Assembly (NCBI GenBank): GCA_949282195.1
Contig: CASDOW010000001.1
Location: forward strand, 1 to 64,000
Length of the DNA: 64,000 nt
Reading direction: 5' to 3'
From: an uncultured bacterium
GTDB lineage: Bacteria > Cyanobacteriota > Vampirovibrionia > Gastranaerophilales > Gastranaerophilaceae
Made by a program: the position numbers and the translations under genes. Below the pieces are notes generated by a model. It was not told the DNA's origin. It saw nothing but the letters and a program-made list of their open reading frames with translations, and did no database searches. This document shows, in pieces, positions 44,273 through 53,528 of this stretch. Every line of letters begins with the position of its first letter. Positions within the stretch are counted from its first letter, which is position 1.

Positions 44273-45195
44273 CTAAAACTATAATTTTAATATTTTTTCA
44301 GACATTAAAGTATTTAATGTTTTTTGCGGCATTGGTTTATCTTTTTATTTGGATTGCTCAAATTTATACAGTCGGTTTATTTGAAAAAATGGATAGTATT
44401 TTTGGATTATTGCCTGATTGTATTGATAAATTCATATATGTGGCTGTCTTTATAAATAATAAGGTGATTACCATGGGCTATGTGTACTGTGCTTTATTGA
44501 TGATATTTTTAGCGGCAGTTATGTTATGGTTTACAAAAATAATTTTTTATAAAAAAACGGAAGCTGAAGAAAAGAAACAAGCAAATGAAATATCAAAAAA
44601 AGATTTTTCACTGCCAATAAAAGAGGAAAAAACAAATACTGATACAATAAAAAATAATAATATAAATAAAAAAATTGATTATTTTTGCGGATTGTTTGAA
44701 TTGAAATTAAAAAATACGGATAAAAATCAAACAGATAATAGTATATTGAAATTAAAAAAAGAATATTCAAGGATAATAAAAAGAAAATTGAGCGAAAAAT
44801 ATTCTTCAAACTTAAAGTTTGCAGTATCAGACAGAGTATTTTTTATTTGTGATGATTTTTCTTTGTTAAATTCTATTGTAATAGATACCCTAAAGCTTTA
44901 TAAGATAATTTGTAATATAGATAATCAAAAACTAATTAAGACAGATTATTTGTTTTCTTTTTATGCATCTTTAGAACAAGCAAATATAAAACAAAATTTA
45001 AAAATTTTATATAAAATAAATGAGTTTAAAAATTTAAATAGGGTTGTAGTAAACCATGATATTTTTATGAGATATTGGGATTTAAAAAATAAAATTTTTG
45101 ATTTTAAACCATTGGAAAATGTAAGATTATCAGATATTAATTTTGATAATGACGAAATGGAAATTAATTTATATTACATCAAAAATCTTATTTAA
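44263..45195 (+). CDS. Membrane protein of unknown function
   Basis: The 310-residue protein has two N-terminal membrane helices (IILIFFQTLKYLMFFAALVYLF; MGYVYCALLMIFLAAVML), then a Lys/Asn-rich linker and a cytosolic domain of about 180 residues (FCGLFELKLKNTDKNQTDNS, then KFAVSDRVFFICDDFSLLNS). It overlaps panC by ten bases and ends the pxpA-yvcK-panBC transcript. Base composition is even more AT-rich than the neighbours. I do not recognise a family. Confidence 0.75.
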   Translation: MGIAKTIILIFFQTLKYLMFFAALVYLFIWIAQIYTVGLFEKMDSIFGLLPDCIDKFIYVAVFINNKVITMGYVYCALLMIFLAAVMLWFTKIIFYKKTEAEEKKQANEISKKDFSLPIKEEKTNTDTIKNNNINKKIDYFCGLFELKLKNTDKNQTDNSILKLKKEYSRIIKRKLSEKYSSNLKFAVSDRVFFICDDFSLLNSIVIDTLKLYKIICNIDNQKLIKTDYLFSFYASLEQANIKQNLKILYKINEFKNLNRVVVNHDIFMRYWDLKNKIFDFKPLENVRLSDINFDNDEMEINLYYIKNLI

Positions 45196-45844
45196 CTCTT
45201 GATGTGCCGAAAGGAATGGTGAAAACATCTTTTTCAAATATACCTTCACTGTTTATATAGGAATATAATATATATCCGCATACGTTGTTAACTATTCTTG
45301 CACCTGAAGCAGGCAGATATTCTTCTTCATCTTCTTCATCTGTCGGTTCTTCTTGTGGTTTTTTAGATATTGTATCGTCTTTTGATAAATATTCTTTTGC
45401 GGTTATACTTAAAGCGCAATCTTTGTCATATACAAATGCTGCTTTAATTTTTGGGGTAAAATATGCACATTGAGGATCTCTTGATGATTCGATGTAGTCT
45501 TTAATTTCTGATGATGTTATTAAAATTTCGGAGCAGTCTATAACCTCTCCGCTTAAATATTTAACAAAATAGTTTCTTAAATCTACGGCATCAACAAGTG
45601 TATCGCCGTTTTCATCATAAAGATTTCTTAAATCATAGTTTGCGCTGTTGTGAATGAGGGTATTTTGCAGTGTGGTCATAACTGTTGAATAAAAGTCTTG
45701 GCTGACTGCAATTGTTTGTTTTCTTTTTAAGGTATCAACGTTTAAATTTGTGGCTATTGTAAGCACGGTAATAAGACCGATAACGACAAGCACCATCATA
45801 GATTCCGGAAGGGTGAAAGCTTTTTTTCTTTTTAATTTAAACAT
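45188..45844 (-). CDS. Type IV prepilin-like (pseudopilin) protein
   Basis: The start at ATG 45844 (AGG five bases upstream) gives the leader MFKLKRKKA, then FTLPESMMVLVVIGLITVLT: a class III signal with the conserved Phe at +1 and Glu at +5 and a membrane helix. The mature 200 residues end CGYILYSYINSEGIFEKDVF, akin to the C-termini of the three prepilins on the other strand. A short acidic low-complexity segment (PTDEEDEEEY) lies near residue 195. It is divergent from the other three. Confidence 0.88.
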   Translation of the reverse strand: MFKLKRKKAFTLPESMMVLVVIGLITVLTIATNLNVDTLKRKQTIAVSQDFYSTVMTTLQNTLIHNSANYDLRNLYDENGDTLVDAVDLRNYFVKYLSGEVIDCSEILITSSEIKDYIESSRDPQCAYFTPKIKAAFVYDKDCALSITAKEYLSKDDTISKKPQEEPTDEEDEEEYLPASGARIVNNVCGYILYSYINSEGIFEKDVFTIPFGTSRVK

Positions 45845-45919
45845 TTTATACCTATTATAATCATATACATTTTTGCACAAAATTATAATTCTCTGTTCAT
45901 ATAAATAGAGGACTTGCAA

Positions 45920-45947
45920 TTGAATATTGAAAGCTAGTTGGTATAAT
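45920..45947 (+). promoter_or_regulatory. Promoter of the prepilin operon, leaderless geometry
   Basis: TTGAAT (45920-45925), a 16-base spacer and TATAAT (45942-45947) are followed by six bases and GTG 45954. This decides the start: the TTG at 45927 would lie inside the promoter. Confidence 0.6.
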
Positions 45948-45953
45948 GATTTT

Positions 45954-46592
45954 GTGGCTAATCGTAGTTTAAAAATCAGAGCGTTTACACTTTCTGAAAT
46001 GATAATTACTTTTGTAATTATCTCGATTATATTTGCACTTGCAACAGTCGGCTATACAATGATTAATCCTTCCAAAAAAGGGTGGTCAACTTTATCTAAA
46101 AAAACTGAAGTTGCACTGGAACAAGCAAGTGTTCAGATTTTACTTAACAATTGCGTTTTTGATGATTATAAAGATATAAGCGATTCTAAAGGTAATTTTT
46201 CAATTGAAGATAAAAATATTGATGAAAGAATGGTTGATTTGTATAAGAAATATATCCATAATGTTGATGGAATTGTTGATATTTCGGATGAATATTTTTC
46301 AAATAAATTAGAAACATCAAAAAGCATTCTTTCAAATGTTCCCCTGAAAGATATTTATGGTAATTTTTTCTTTATACAAGACGGCGTTTTAGTCGGGTTT
46401 AGGTTTTATAATTCATGTTTTGCAACAGAGAAATGGGCTTCGCCTTCTGATTATAACGGAGTGTATGAAATAAAAGATATATGCGGTTCAATTTTTTATG
46501 ATGTTAATTCATATAAAAAACCAAACAAAATAGGATTAGATCAACATATTATAGCGATATACAGCCGCGGAATTAAGTATGATGAAGATTAA
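45954..46592 (+). CDS. Type IV prepilin-like (pseudopilin) protein
   Basis: The GTG start at 45954 gives the leader MANRSLKIRA and then FTLSEMIITFVIISIIFALA, with Phe +1 and Glu +5 as prepilin peptidase requires. About 212 residues. The C-terminal part has CGSIFYDVNSYKKPNKIGLD and IIAIYSRGI, matching the next two genes. It is the first of three prepilin genes in a row (46604, 47173). They are probably minor pilins of a type II secretion, type IV pilus or DNA-uptake machine; the assembly ATPase is not in this window. Confidence 0.88.
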   Translation: MANRSLKIRAFTLSEMIITFVIISIIFALATVGYTMINPSKKGWSTLSKKTEVALEQASVQILLNNCVFDDYKDISDSKGNFSIEDKNIDERMVDLYKKYIHNVDGIVDISDEYFSNKLETSKSILSNVPLKDIYGNFFFIQDGVLVGFRFYNSCFATEKWASPSDYNGVYEIKDICGSIFYDVNSYKKPNKIGLDQHIIAIYSRGIKYDED

Positions 46593-46603
46593 AGGAGAAA
46601 AAA

Positions 46604-47158
46604 ATGAAATATAAAAAAGGCTTTACTATGGCTGAAGCAATATTGGTAATGACCATTTTGGGTATAATTGCTACAATCATGATAACCTCTCTAAAGCCTG
46701 CACAATTTAAAGATAAAGGCTTTTCAATCATGGCAAATAAGGTTTTATCGGAAATTGATACATCGGTAACTCAAATTCTCGTTAACGATTCAAAATACGG
46801 CAAACTTGATAATTTGCTTGATGAAAATGTGATGTTTAGTTTTTCTGAGGCAGATAAAGCAACAAATTTAGAAAATTTATTTAAAAAATATTTAACTGCT
46901 ACAAGAAAAGATGTTACAGGTACATATTGTGCCACTGATACAACATTTTCTTTTGCATTGAAAGACGGTGCATGTATGGGGGTTAAAATGGGTAAAGTTG
47001 ACGCAGCAGCTACAATTTTCCCCGGTGAAGATACCACTACAAGCGTTACTGCGGAATATGGCGTAATTAAGTTCGATATAAATTCTGAAGAAGAGCCAAA
47101 TGTTTTGGGTAAAGATCAATTTTTACTGCCAATTGCCGCAGAAGGTATAGAATATTAG
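46604..47158 (+). CDS. Type IV prepilin-like (pseudopilin) protein
   Basis: A 184-residue protein. The leader MKYKKG is followed by FTMAEAILVMTILGIIATIM, a clear class III signal with Glu +5. The globular part holds one cysteine pair (TYCATDTTFSFALKDGACMG) and ends YGVIKFDINSEEEPNVLGKD. AAAGGAG lies before the ATG. It follows the previous prepilin by 11 bases. Confidence 0.9.
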   Translation: MKYKKGFTMAEAILVMTILGIIATIMITSLKPAQFKDKGFSIMANKVLSEIDTSVTQILVNDSKYGKLDNLLDENVMFSFSEADKATNLENLFKKYLTATRKDVTGTYCATDTTFSFALKDGACMGVKMGKVDAAATIFPGEDTTTSVTAEYGVIKFDINSEEEPNVLGKDQFLLPIAAEGIEY

Positions 47159-47172
47159 TTTTAGGAGCAAGT

Positions 47173-47715
47173 ATGGCAAAAAGCGGCTTTACTTTGTTTG
47201 AAGCTATGATTGCAATGGTTGTTGTGGGCACATTGGTTACTATTTTATTAAGTATTGCAAAGCCAAATGATGTGAAACAGGAAGCATTGCAAAAAGCAGG
47301 TCTGGCCTTATATCGCCATATTGATTTTGCGACAAATCAGATAATAATTAAAAATTCTCCCCTGCATTCCTTGGATAGTGTTAAATTGCCCAATGGAACT
47401 AGTTTTTCGATTGAGAATGAGGAAGACGAAAAATACTTTTTGGAGCTTTATAAAAAATATTTAGTAGTAAAAAGGATTGATAAGTCTGTTTTAGAGGGCG
47501 AAATTACCCTTAGAAATAATGCAACTTTTGAAATTAAATTAAACGGAGATTGTACTCAAGAAGCAATAGGATTATATAATCCTATGCTTCCTAATACTTC
47601 AAGGGCTCCAAAAAGCTGTGGTTTAATATATTTTGATGTCAACGGCAATAAAGCCCCAAATATTTTGGGTGTGGATAAATATATTGTTTCCATAGGAAAA
47701 TTGGGATTAAGATAA
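47173..47715 (+). CDS. Type IV prepilin-like (pseudopilin) protein
   Basis: A 180-residue protein with leader MAKSG and helix FTLFEAMIAMVVVGTLVTIL (Glu +5). The C-terminus, CGLIYFDVNGNKAPNILGVD followed by KYIVSIGKLGL, is the best-preserved form of the ending shared by this group, which suggests a common fold and perhaps a calcium-type loop (DVNGNKAPN). TAGGAG precedes the ATG. It lies 14 bases after the previous prepilin. Confidence 0.9.
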   Translation: MAKSGFTLFEAMIAMVVVGTLVTILLSIAKPNDVKQEALQKAGLALYRHIDFATNQIIIKNSPLHSLDSVKLPNGTSFSIENEEDEKYFLELYKKYLVVKRIDKSVLEGEITLRNNATFEIKLNGDCTQEAIGLYNPMLPNTSRAPKSCGLIYFDVNGNKAPNILGVDKYIVSIGKLGLR

Positions 47716-47817
47716 TTTCATCTGATTAGATGATTTAATCTCGATAATATTAAAGCATAATTTTGTAAAATCGATAGCTAAGACAGTACGAGTTTTTTTG
47801 TCAAAGCAAGGATTAAA

Positions 47818-49482
47818 ATGTTAAAACATCAAGAGAATTTCCCCATAAAAGAAGACGATATATCTATGACACAGCAAAATACAATGGAAAAGGCAGTAGC
47901 AGCTCATCAAAGGTATCTTTTAAAAGAAACCAATGAGGATTTAAGTGCTGCAATTAACGGATACATTGAAATAATTTCTCAAAATCCGAAACAAACAAGC
48001 GCATATTACAGACTTGCTACGCTTTTGCATAAAAATGGTCAAATTGGAGTTGAAAGTGCCATAGAACAATGCAAAAAAGCAGTGGCAATTAATCCTGATG
48101 ATGCTAATGCGCATATGTATTTGGGTTATTTTCTTTCATTGAATGCTGATTTTGATAAAGCAAAAGAAGAATTTAAAAAAGCAATCAACTTAAAACCTAT
48201 TGCTTCAAGAACACGTATTGTTATGGCTTTAACCTGTCTTGAAAAAATCAGAAATACCCACGATAAAAACGCAATAAAAGATTTAACCGGTGCAATTTAT
48301 TATGGTCTTACAGGAACTTTGATGAGTTTATTTGATAAAGCAAGTTTAAAAATGCTTTGTCAAAATATAAAAGATGATATTAATTTTATTAAATATAAAA
48401 CAAAAGGTGAATTTTATGAAAAAATAAATTCGCAAAAGAAAGCTTATAATGTTTATTTAAGCGCAGTTGATAATTCCAAAAAATCAATCTCTCTGTATGA
48501 ACGCATGGCGAAAATTGCAATCAAAAAAAATCGCTATGATATAGCTTTTGATTGTTTAAACAATGTTGTTATTTTGTCTGATAATGACCCTATGAAGGTT
48601 GTCAGCGCAATAGAATTTGTAGAGGAATATCAAAAAGATAAAATAGATGTATTAATCGATTATTATACAATTTTGGTTAATAAATATCCTGAATTTTCTA
48701 AATGTTATTATGAATTAGGACATTTATATTTAAAAAAAGATGAAAAAATAAATGCACTTTCTGCTTTTAAATTGGCTTTGAAATACGAAGAAAATAATCC
48801 GTATTATCAAAATTCTTTGGCTTATGCTTATGTTCAATTAGAGCAGTATGACAGTGCAATAGAGTTATATAAAAAAGCTCTTGAAACAAATCCTAACGAT
48901 GAATGGTCGGCTGTTGTTGCGCAAGCTCTTGCTGCTATATATCACCAAATTAAAGGTAATTCAGATGCCGCAATATCAATGTTGCAAAGCAGCCTTTTAT
49001 TAACAAAAAATAAATCGCAAATCCATGAAGCGATTGCAGATATATATTATGATAATGAAAAACTTGATAATGCAGTTGAATATTATCAGTTAGCACTAAA
49101 AGAGGACAGTGAAAATCCTAAGATATACTCTCGTCTTGCTATGGCATATTGGGAAAAAGATTGCATAGAAAAAGCAATTATTTATTACTCAAAAGCAATA
49201 GAACTTGATTCAAGCTATGATATAGCATATAACAATTTGGGGGTAGTATTCCTTGACGGATTAGGAGATAGCCAAAGGGCAATGGAATATTTTAAAACCG
49301 CTGTTTCAATTAATCCCGAGTATGTGCTTGCTCATTTTAATTTAGCAAGGGCCCATGAAGTTTTAGGCGAAAAAATTCAAGCTGCAAAACAATATCAAAA
49401 AGCTCTAAATTTAAATAAAGAAAAAGAAGAAATGGAGCAAAAAATAATCGAAGAAAGACTTTACAAATTATTTGAAGCATAG
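47818..49482 (+). CDS. TPR-repeat protein (cytoplasmic)
   Basis: A 554-residue protein without signal or membrane segment, built of about ten TPR units, for instance AHMYLGYFLSLNADFDKAKE, YYELGHLYLKKDEKINALSA and AYNNLGVVFLDGLGDSQRAM. AAGGA precedes the ATG. It lies between the prepilin genes and a membrane-anchored TPR protein, so it may assemble or regulate the pilin machine; this is from position only. Confidence 0.88.
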   Translation: MLKHQENFPIKEDDISMTQQNTMEKAVAAHQRYLLKETNEDLSAAINGYIEIISQNPKQTSAYYRLATLLHKNGQIGVESAIEQCKKAVAINPDDANAHMYLGYFLSLNADFDKAKEEFKKAINLKPIASRTRIVMALTCLEKIRNTHDKNAIKDLTGAIYYGLTGTLMSLFDKASLKMLCQNIKDDINFIKYKTKGEFYEKINSQKKAYNVYLSAVDNSKKSISLYERMAKIAIKKNRYDIAFDCLNNVVILSDNDPMKVVSAIEFVEEYQKDKIDVLIDYYTILVNKYPEFSKCYYELGHLYLKKDEKINALSAFKLALKYEENNPYYQNSLAYAYVQLEQYDSAIELYKKALETNPNDEWSAVVAQALAAIYHQIKGNSDAAISMLQSSLLLTKNKSQIHEAIADIYYDNEKLDNAVEYYQLALKEDSENPKIYSRLAMAYWEKDCIEKAIIYYSKAIELDSSYDIAYNNLGVVFLDGLGDSQRAMEYFKTAVSINPEYVLAHFNLARAHEVLGEKIQAAKQYQKALNLNKEKEEMEQKIIEERLYKLFEA

Positions 49483-49503
49483 AAATCATAAGCCATCACT
49501 AAA

Positions 49504-50574
49504 ATGTATAAAATAAGAGAAATATTTGAATCAACCATAGTTCGTGTCATGAGCCTTGTGTTCATAATTTCTTTTGTGTTGAGCGGATTTTTCTTTTATG
49601 ATTTTTATAAAGTTCAAATAAATAAAATCAAAGGTTATTATTGGATTTATCAAGGCGATATTGCTTATAAAAAAAGAGATTTACAAAAAGCGGTAAATTG
49701 CTATGAATATGGTATAAAGCTTCATCCAAAGCATTATAAGGCGATGTATAATCTTGCAAATATTTATGTTGCTTATGAAGACTATTATTTAGCCCTAAAA
49801 AATTACGAAAAAGCCCTTTTGGTTCGTCCTGATTATGAAGTGGCAAGAATAGATTATGCCATAATTTTATCTGAAACATACAGAACAGATGAAGCAATTG
49901 AGCAATATAAAAAAGTAATAAATAATAAACCCAAGTTTTATAAGATACCTTTTATTGTGGATAATAAAAAATCGTATAATCATAATAGAGGTGTTGCTTA
50001 TTATAATATGGGTATAGCTTATAGGACAAAATCACTGCTTGCCGGTTTAAATAAAAAAGCAAGCAGAGAATATCTTAACAAAGCAAGTGAATCATATGAA
50101 GAAGCGGTTGATATTTTAAAAACATATAATTCAAATTATAATTTGGGTTTAATTAACCAGTTATTAAAAAATACACAGCAGGCAGGATATTATTATTGCA
50201 AGGCGATGGAAATCGAACCTATGGAATATGAAGCACATTTTAACCTTGCAGTTTTATTAAAAGATATGGAAAAATATCCGCAGGCAGCTGAAGAATTTAA
50301 AAAGGCCGGTCTGCTTTTGGATGCTATATCTGATAATGTTAAAACAAGATATTTATATGATGTTTTATCTGATGTAAATCAAAAAATAGCCATTACAAAT
50401 GATGAGAATTATTTTAAAAAGTTAAGAGAGGAAGAAGAAAAAAATCTTTCTTCAAAATATAAAGCAGGGAAACTTGTTATAGACACAGAAAAAAAAGAAA
50501 AAGATGACGAGTTTATCAAAAGTTTTAAAAATTGCGAAGGAAAAGAGTTTTTCATGGGGGAGAATGAACAGTGA
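49504..50574 (+). CDS. Membrane-anchored TPR protein
   Basis: The 356-residue protein has one N-terminal membrane helix (VMSLVFIISFVLSGFFFYDFY) and then TPR units (GDIAYKKRDLQKAVNCYEYG, AMYNLANIYVAYEDYYLALK, AHFNLAVLLKDMEKYPQAAE). The C-terminal 60 residues are charged (EEEEKNLSSKY, KKEKDDEF). No ribosome site is seen. The stop overlaps the following GGDEF gene by four bases, suggesting the two proteins act together. Confidence 0.88.
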   Translation: MYKIREIFESTIVRVMSLVFIISFVLSGFFFYDFYKVQINKIKGYYWIYQGDIAYKKRDLQKAVNCYEYGIKLHPKHYKAMYNLANIYVAYEDYYLALKNYEKALLVRPDYEVARIDYAIILSETYRTDEAIEQYKKVINNKPKFYKIPFIVDNKKSYNHNRGVAYYNMGIAYRTKSLLAGLNKKASREYLNKASESYEEAVDILKTYNSNYNLGLINQLLKNTQQAGYYYCKAMEIEPMEYEAHFNLAVLLKDMEKYPQAAEEFKKAGLLLDAISDNVKTRYLYDVLSDVNQKIAITNDENYFKKLREEEEKNLSSKYKAGKLVIDTEKKEKDDEFIKSFKNCEGKEFFMGENEQ

Positions 50575-51959
50575 AAGAAGGGTTATTGTATGATTTTATA
50601 TATTTATTAATAAAATCAGCACAAGAAGGGCAAGATAGAGCTTCTTTGTGTGAAGGCTTTTCTAGGGCATTATCTTTATATTTTCCTGTGGTTAATTTAA
50701 AAATATATATAATGGATGAATATTCTTTTCAATTGAAAGATTTTGTTAAACCTTGGGAGAATTTATCTAATATTGAAGAAAGCGAAAATATTAAAAAGAA
50801 ATTTGATAATTTTTTAATTCAAAAATCAAATTATGAAATAGAAGGAAATATTTTATATTTTCCTGTTGTTCAGAAAAACAAAACACTTGGACTTGTCGAG
50901 TTGAAAGCAAGAGAAAAATTTGACAATAAAAATGAATTTTTCAAAATATTGCCCTTGGCAATTGCTCAAATCTCGCTTTTATGCGGAGCGCTAAAAAGCG
51001 AAGAACAAATTAAAATCAGTTCTAAATTTCATCAAACGGTTAGAAATATAGCTAAAATAACCGAAACTCAATATGAGCTTGATTATATTTTGCCTATTAT
51101 GGGTGAGATGATAGACGGATTTATTCAGGAACATTTGATTTATATTTTTATAAAAAATAAATCTAAAAAAGAATATAAATTAATCTGGCCTAAAAAATGC
51201 TTGGATGATAGAATATATGGTTATTTAGAAGAAATTAATTCTAAATCTCAAACTATTATTAAACAAGACGGCAAAATGGGAATTTTTCCTTTGATTATTG
51301 ATTCAAAGCCTTATGGGGCAATTGTTGCTTATAATCATTTTGATAAAATCACCAAAAAAGAAATTGAATATCTTGAAGAAATAAAATCTCAAGCTCAAAC
51401 CACGCTTGAGCGAGCTAAATCTTATATTGAAGTGTTGGAATATGCGACACTTGATGCATTAACCGGATATAACAATCGTCATCAATTTGAAAAAAGATTG
51501 AAAGAAACAACAGCAGCGGCAAAAAGACAAAATCAGCCTTTGTGCTGTATTATGTCGGATATTGATTATTTTAAAAAGGTTAATGATACATATGGACACG
51601 CTGTTGGTGATTGTGTTTTAAAAGCGGTTGCAAAGATAATTAAAAAAGAGCTGCGTGAGTCTGATATTCCTTCAAGATATGGCGGGGAAGAATTTATATT
51701 TCTTTTGCCACATACTAATTTAGCTGAAGCGGAAATTGTTGCTCATAGGTTGAAAAATGCAGTAGAAAACAAAAAAATAAATATTGAAGAGTATAATATA
51801 AAAGATACTAAAGAAATTTCTGTCACTGTTTCTATTGGTGTCTCCGAATTTAATAAAGCTGATAAAGACCCTCAAATGCTTTATAAAAAAGCAGATAGTG
51901 CTTTATATGAAGCAAAAGAAACAGGAAGAAATAAGGTTGTAATTTATAAAAAAGAATAG
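50571..51959 (+). CDS. Diguanylate cyclase with GAF-like sensor region
   Basis: A 462-residue protein. Residues 1-290 look like one or two GAF-type sensor domains (GNILYFPVVQKNKTLGLVEL; GIFPLIIDSKPYGAIVAYNH). Residues 300-460 are a GGDEF domain: DALTGYNNRHQFEKRL, CIMSDIDYFKKVND and the intact active site RYGGEEF. RESD, five residues before the active site, is the RxxD product-inhibition site as in PleD. It should make c-di-GMP and be feedback-inhibited. GTG 50571 overlaps the TPR gene. The HD-GYP protein at 54161 could be the matching phosphodiesterase. Confidence 0.93.
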   Translation: MKEGLLYDFIYLLIKSAQEGQDRASLCEGFSRALSLYFPVVNLKIYIMDEYSFQLKDFVKPWENLSNIEESENIKKKFDNFLIQKSNYEIEGNILYFPVVQKNKTLGLVELKAREKFDNKNEFFKILPLAIAQISLLCGALKSEEQIKISSKFHQTVRNIAKITETQYELDYILPIMGEMIDGFIQEHLIYIFIKNKSKKEYKLIWPKKCLDDRIYGYLEEINSKSQTIIKQDGKMGIFPLIIDSKPYGAIVAYNHFDKITKKEIEYLEEIKSQAQTTLERAKSYIEVLEYATLDALTGYNNRHQFEKRLKETTAAAKRQNQPLCCIMSDIDYFKKVNDTYGHAVGDCVLKAVAKIIKKELRESDIPSRYGGEEFIFLLPHTNLAEAEIVAHRLKNAVENKKINIEEYNIKDTKEISVTVSIGVSEFNKADKDPQMLYKKADSALYEAKETGRNKVVIYKKE

Positions 51960-51960
51960 A

Positions 51961-52701
51961 TTACTTTTTTTCGTTTATTCTGTCATAGAACCAAAAAGTG
52001 TTAATTGAAAAAATATACACATTTAATATTAACATTATAATCCCTTGTAATATAGGGTTTAAGAGCCCCGGAAGACTGGTTATAATGCAAATTATTAATG
52101 CTATTATAATTCCTTCTTTATCAAGATATTTATAACAATTTATAAATGCGTCAGTAAAATTTTCATCGTCTTTTTTAAAGAAATATGCTTGAGTCATGAA
52201 ATTTACAAAAGGAATAAGGACAACACAATTAATTAAAAAGATAATAAAAGTACTTATGAATTTATTTGTCATTGCTATTATTCCTGCGGGATTGGTAAAA
52301 AGAGCCCCCAAGATTGAAGTTGAAGATAATATTGTCGGTAAAAACAGGATTATGCTTACTATGGCGCAAAAAGAAACATAAAGAGCAAGATTTTTTTCTT
52401 TGGTCTTATTTTCTTCTATAAAATTTAAAAGAGAATAATCGCTTTCATTTTTATAAAAATCACAAGCAGCATAGTTTAGTGCATAAGTTACGACAAAGCC
52501 TTTCCAAAATGAATAGAATATACAAGGAAAGGTTATCAAAAAAACAAAGATTATAAAAAACGGATTTTTAAGGGAAAGCTCAACAAATACTCCCCCTAAA
52601 AGCCCTATTATAATAGGCTTTAGCATTAAAATAAAATATTCTTTTATGTATTTTTTTGCAAATTCTTTGCTTAATTTAAGATATTTGTTGATTTTGCTCA
52701 T
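51961..52701 (-). CDS. Multi-pass membrane protein of unknown function
   Basis: A 246-residue protein with about six hydrophobic segments (FILMLKPIIIGLLGGVFVEL, FIIFVFLITFPCIFYSFWKG, LALYVSFCAIVSIILFLPTI, STFIIFLINCVVLIPFVNFM). It resembles in layout the DUF975/YciC-like integral membrane proteins but I cannot assign a family. Its start overlaps the next upstream gene by 26 bases, so the two membrane proteins are coupled and may form a complex. It ends one base from the convergent diguanylate cyclase gene. Confidence 0.75.
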   Translation of the reverse strand: MSKINKYLKLSKEFAKKYIKEYFILMLKPIIIGLLGGVFVELSLKNPFFIIFVFLITFPCIFYSFWKGFVVTYALNYAACDFYKNESDYSLLNFIEENKTKEKNLALYVSFCAIVSIILFLPTILSSTSILGALFTNPAGIIAMTNKFISTFIIFLINCVVLIPFVNFMTQAYFFKKDDENFTDAFINCYKYLDKEGIIIALIICIITSLPGLLNPILQGIIMLILNVYIFSINTFWFYDRINEKK

Positions 52702-53470
52702 CGTTTTTTCCTTCGGCTAAATTTTTAATCAAGATTGATTGAACGGCTATATATAACGGGGCGATAAGATATAGAGCCAAATTGTTAACTATTGCATGGA
52801 ATGATTCTAATAAAAATTGCGTTAGAGGAATGAATTTTGCAATAATATAGAAGCATAATGTACAGATTAAGATTACTAAAATTTGACCTGTAATATAGAT
52901 TAAAATATATAATGGCATTGTTTTAAGGATGTTTTTTATTGTAGTTTTCATTGATTGGTATACAATAAAAAACGGGTTTTTATCCTGATTATTTACAAGT
53001 GAAGCAATTGATAAAAATAAAGATAAATAATATAAAACAGTAAAAATATTAGCTAATATTTGTATATAGATAATTAATGAATTGTTATATTTTGCAAGAG
53101 GAATAACCAAAAGAAAAACAATCATAGGTATTATATTAAATAAACCTAAAACTAATAAGTTTTTTAAGATTGCAAGATTGGTTAATTTGTCTTTTCCAAG
53201 ATATAATGACGCTAAATTAAAGACTTTTTTGAACATAAAAAATAAGCAAGGTACATATATCAATGCACCTATTGATGAGATAATTCCGATAGTTAAGGTG
53301 TCTATTGCGCCGTATAATTTCATTGGAATTACAATCATTAAATAGCTTATAACTTGTGCAATAATTAAAAGCCAAATTATGCCTTGCGTTTTTAGGTTGT
53401 TTTTATAAAAAACCAGACCTTTTAAAATTGCGTCAAATAAATATTTAAAATAGTTTTTCATTATTTCCAT
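52676..53470 (-). CDS. Multi-pass membrane protein of unknown function
   Basis: The 264-residue protein has six or so membrane helices, beginning GIIWLLIIAQVISYLMIVIP and ending near LALYLIAPLYIAVQSILI. It shares the layout and the amphipathic start (NYFKYLFDAILKGLVFYKNN) common in proteins of the DUF975-like group, and is probably a distant paralogue of its partner at 51961. AAAGGA lies upstream of ATG 53470. Function unknown. Confidence 0.75.
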   Translation of the reverse strand: MEIMKNYFKYLFDAILKGLVFYKNNLKTQGIIWLLIIAQVISYLMIVIPMKLYGAIDTLTIGIISSIGALIYVPCLFFMFKKVFNLASLYLGKDKLTNLAILKNLLVLGLFNIIPMIVFLLVIPLAKYNNSLIIYIQILANIFTVLYYLSLFLSIASLVNNQDKNPFFIVYQSMKTTIKNILKTMPLYILIYITGQILVILICTLCFYIIAKFIPLTQFLLESFHAIVNNLALYLIAPLYIAVQSILIKNLAEGKNDEQNQQIS

Positions 53471-53528
53471 GGTATTATCCTTTATAGTTGAATTATACTA
53501 TTAGTATATGATTGAAGGCAATTAATTT

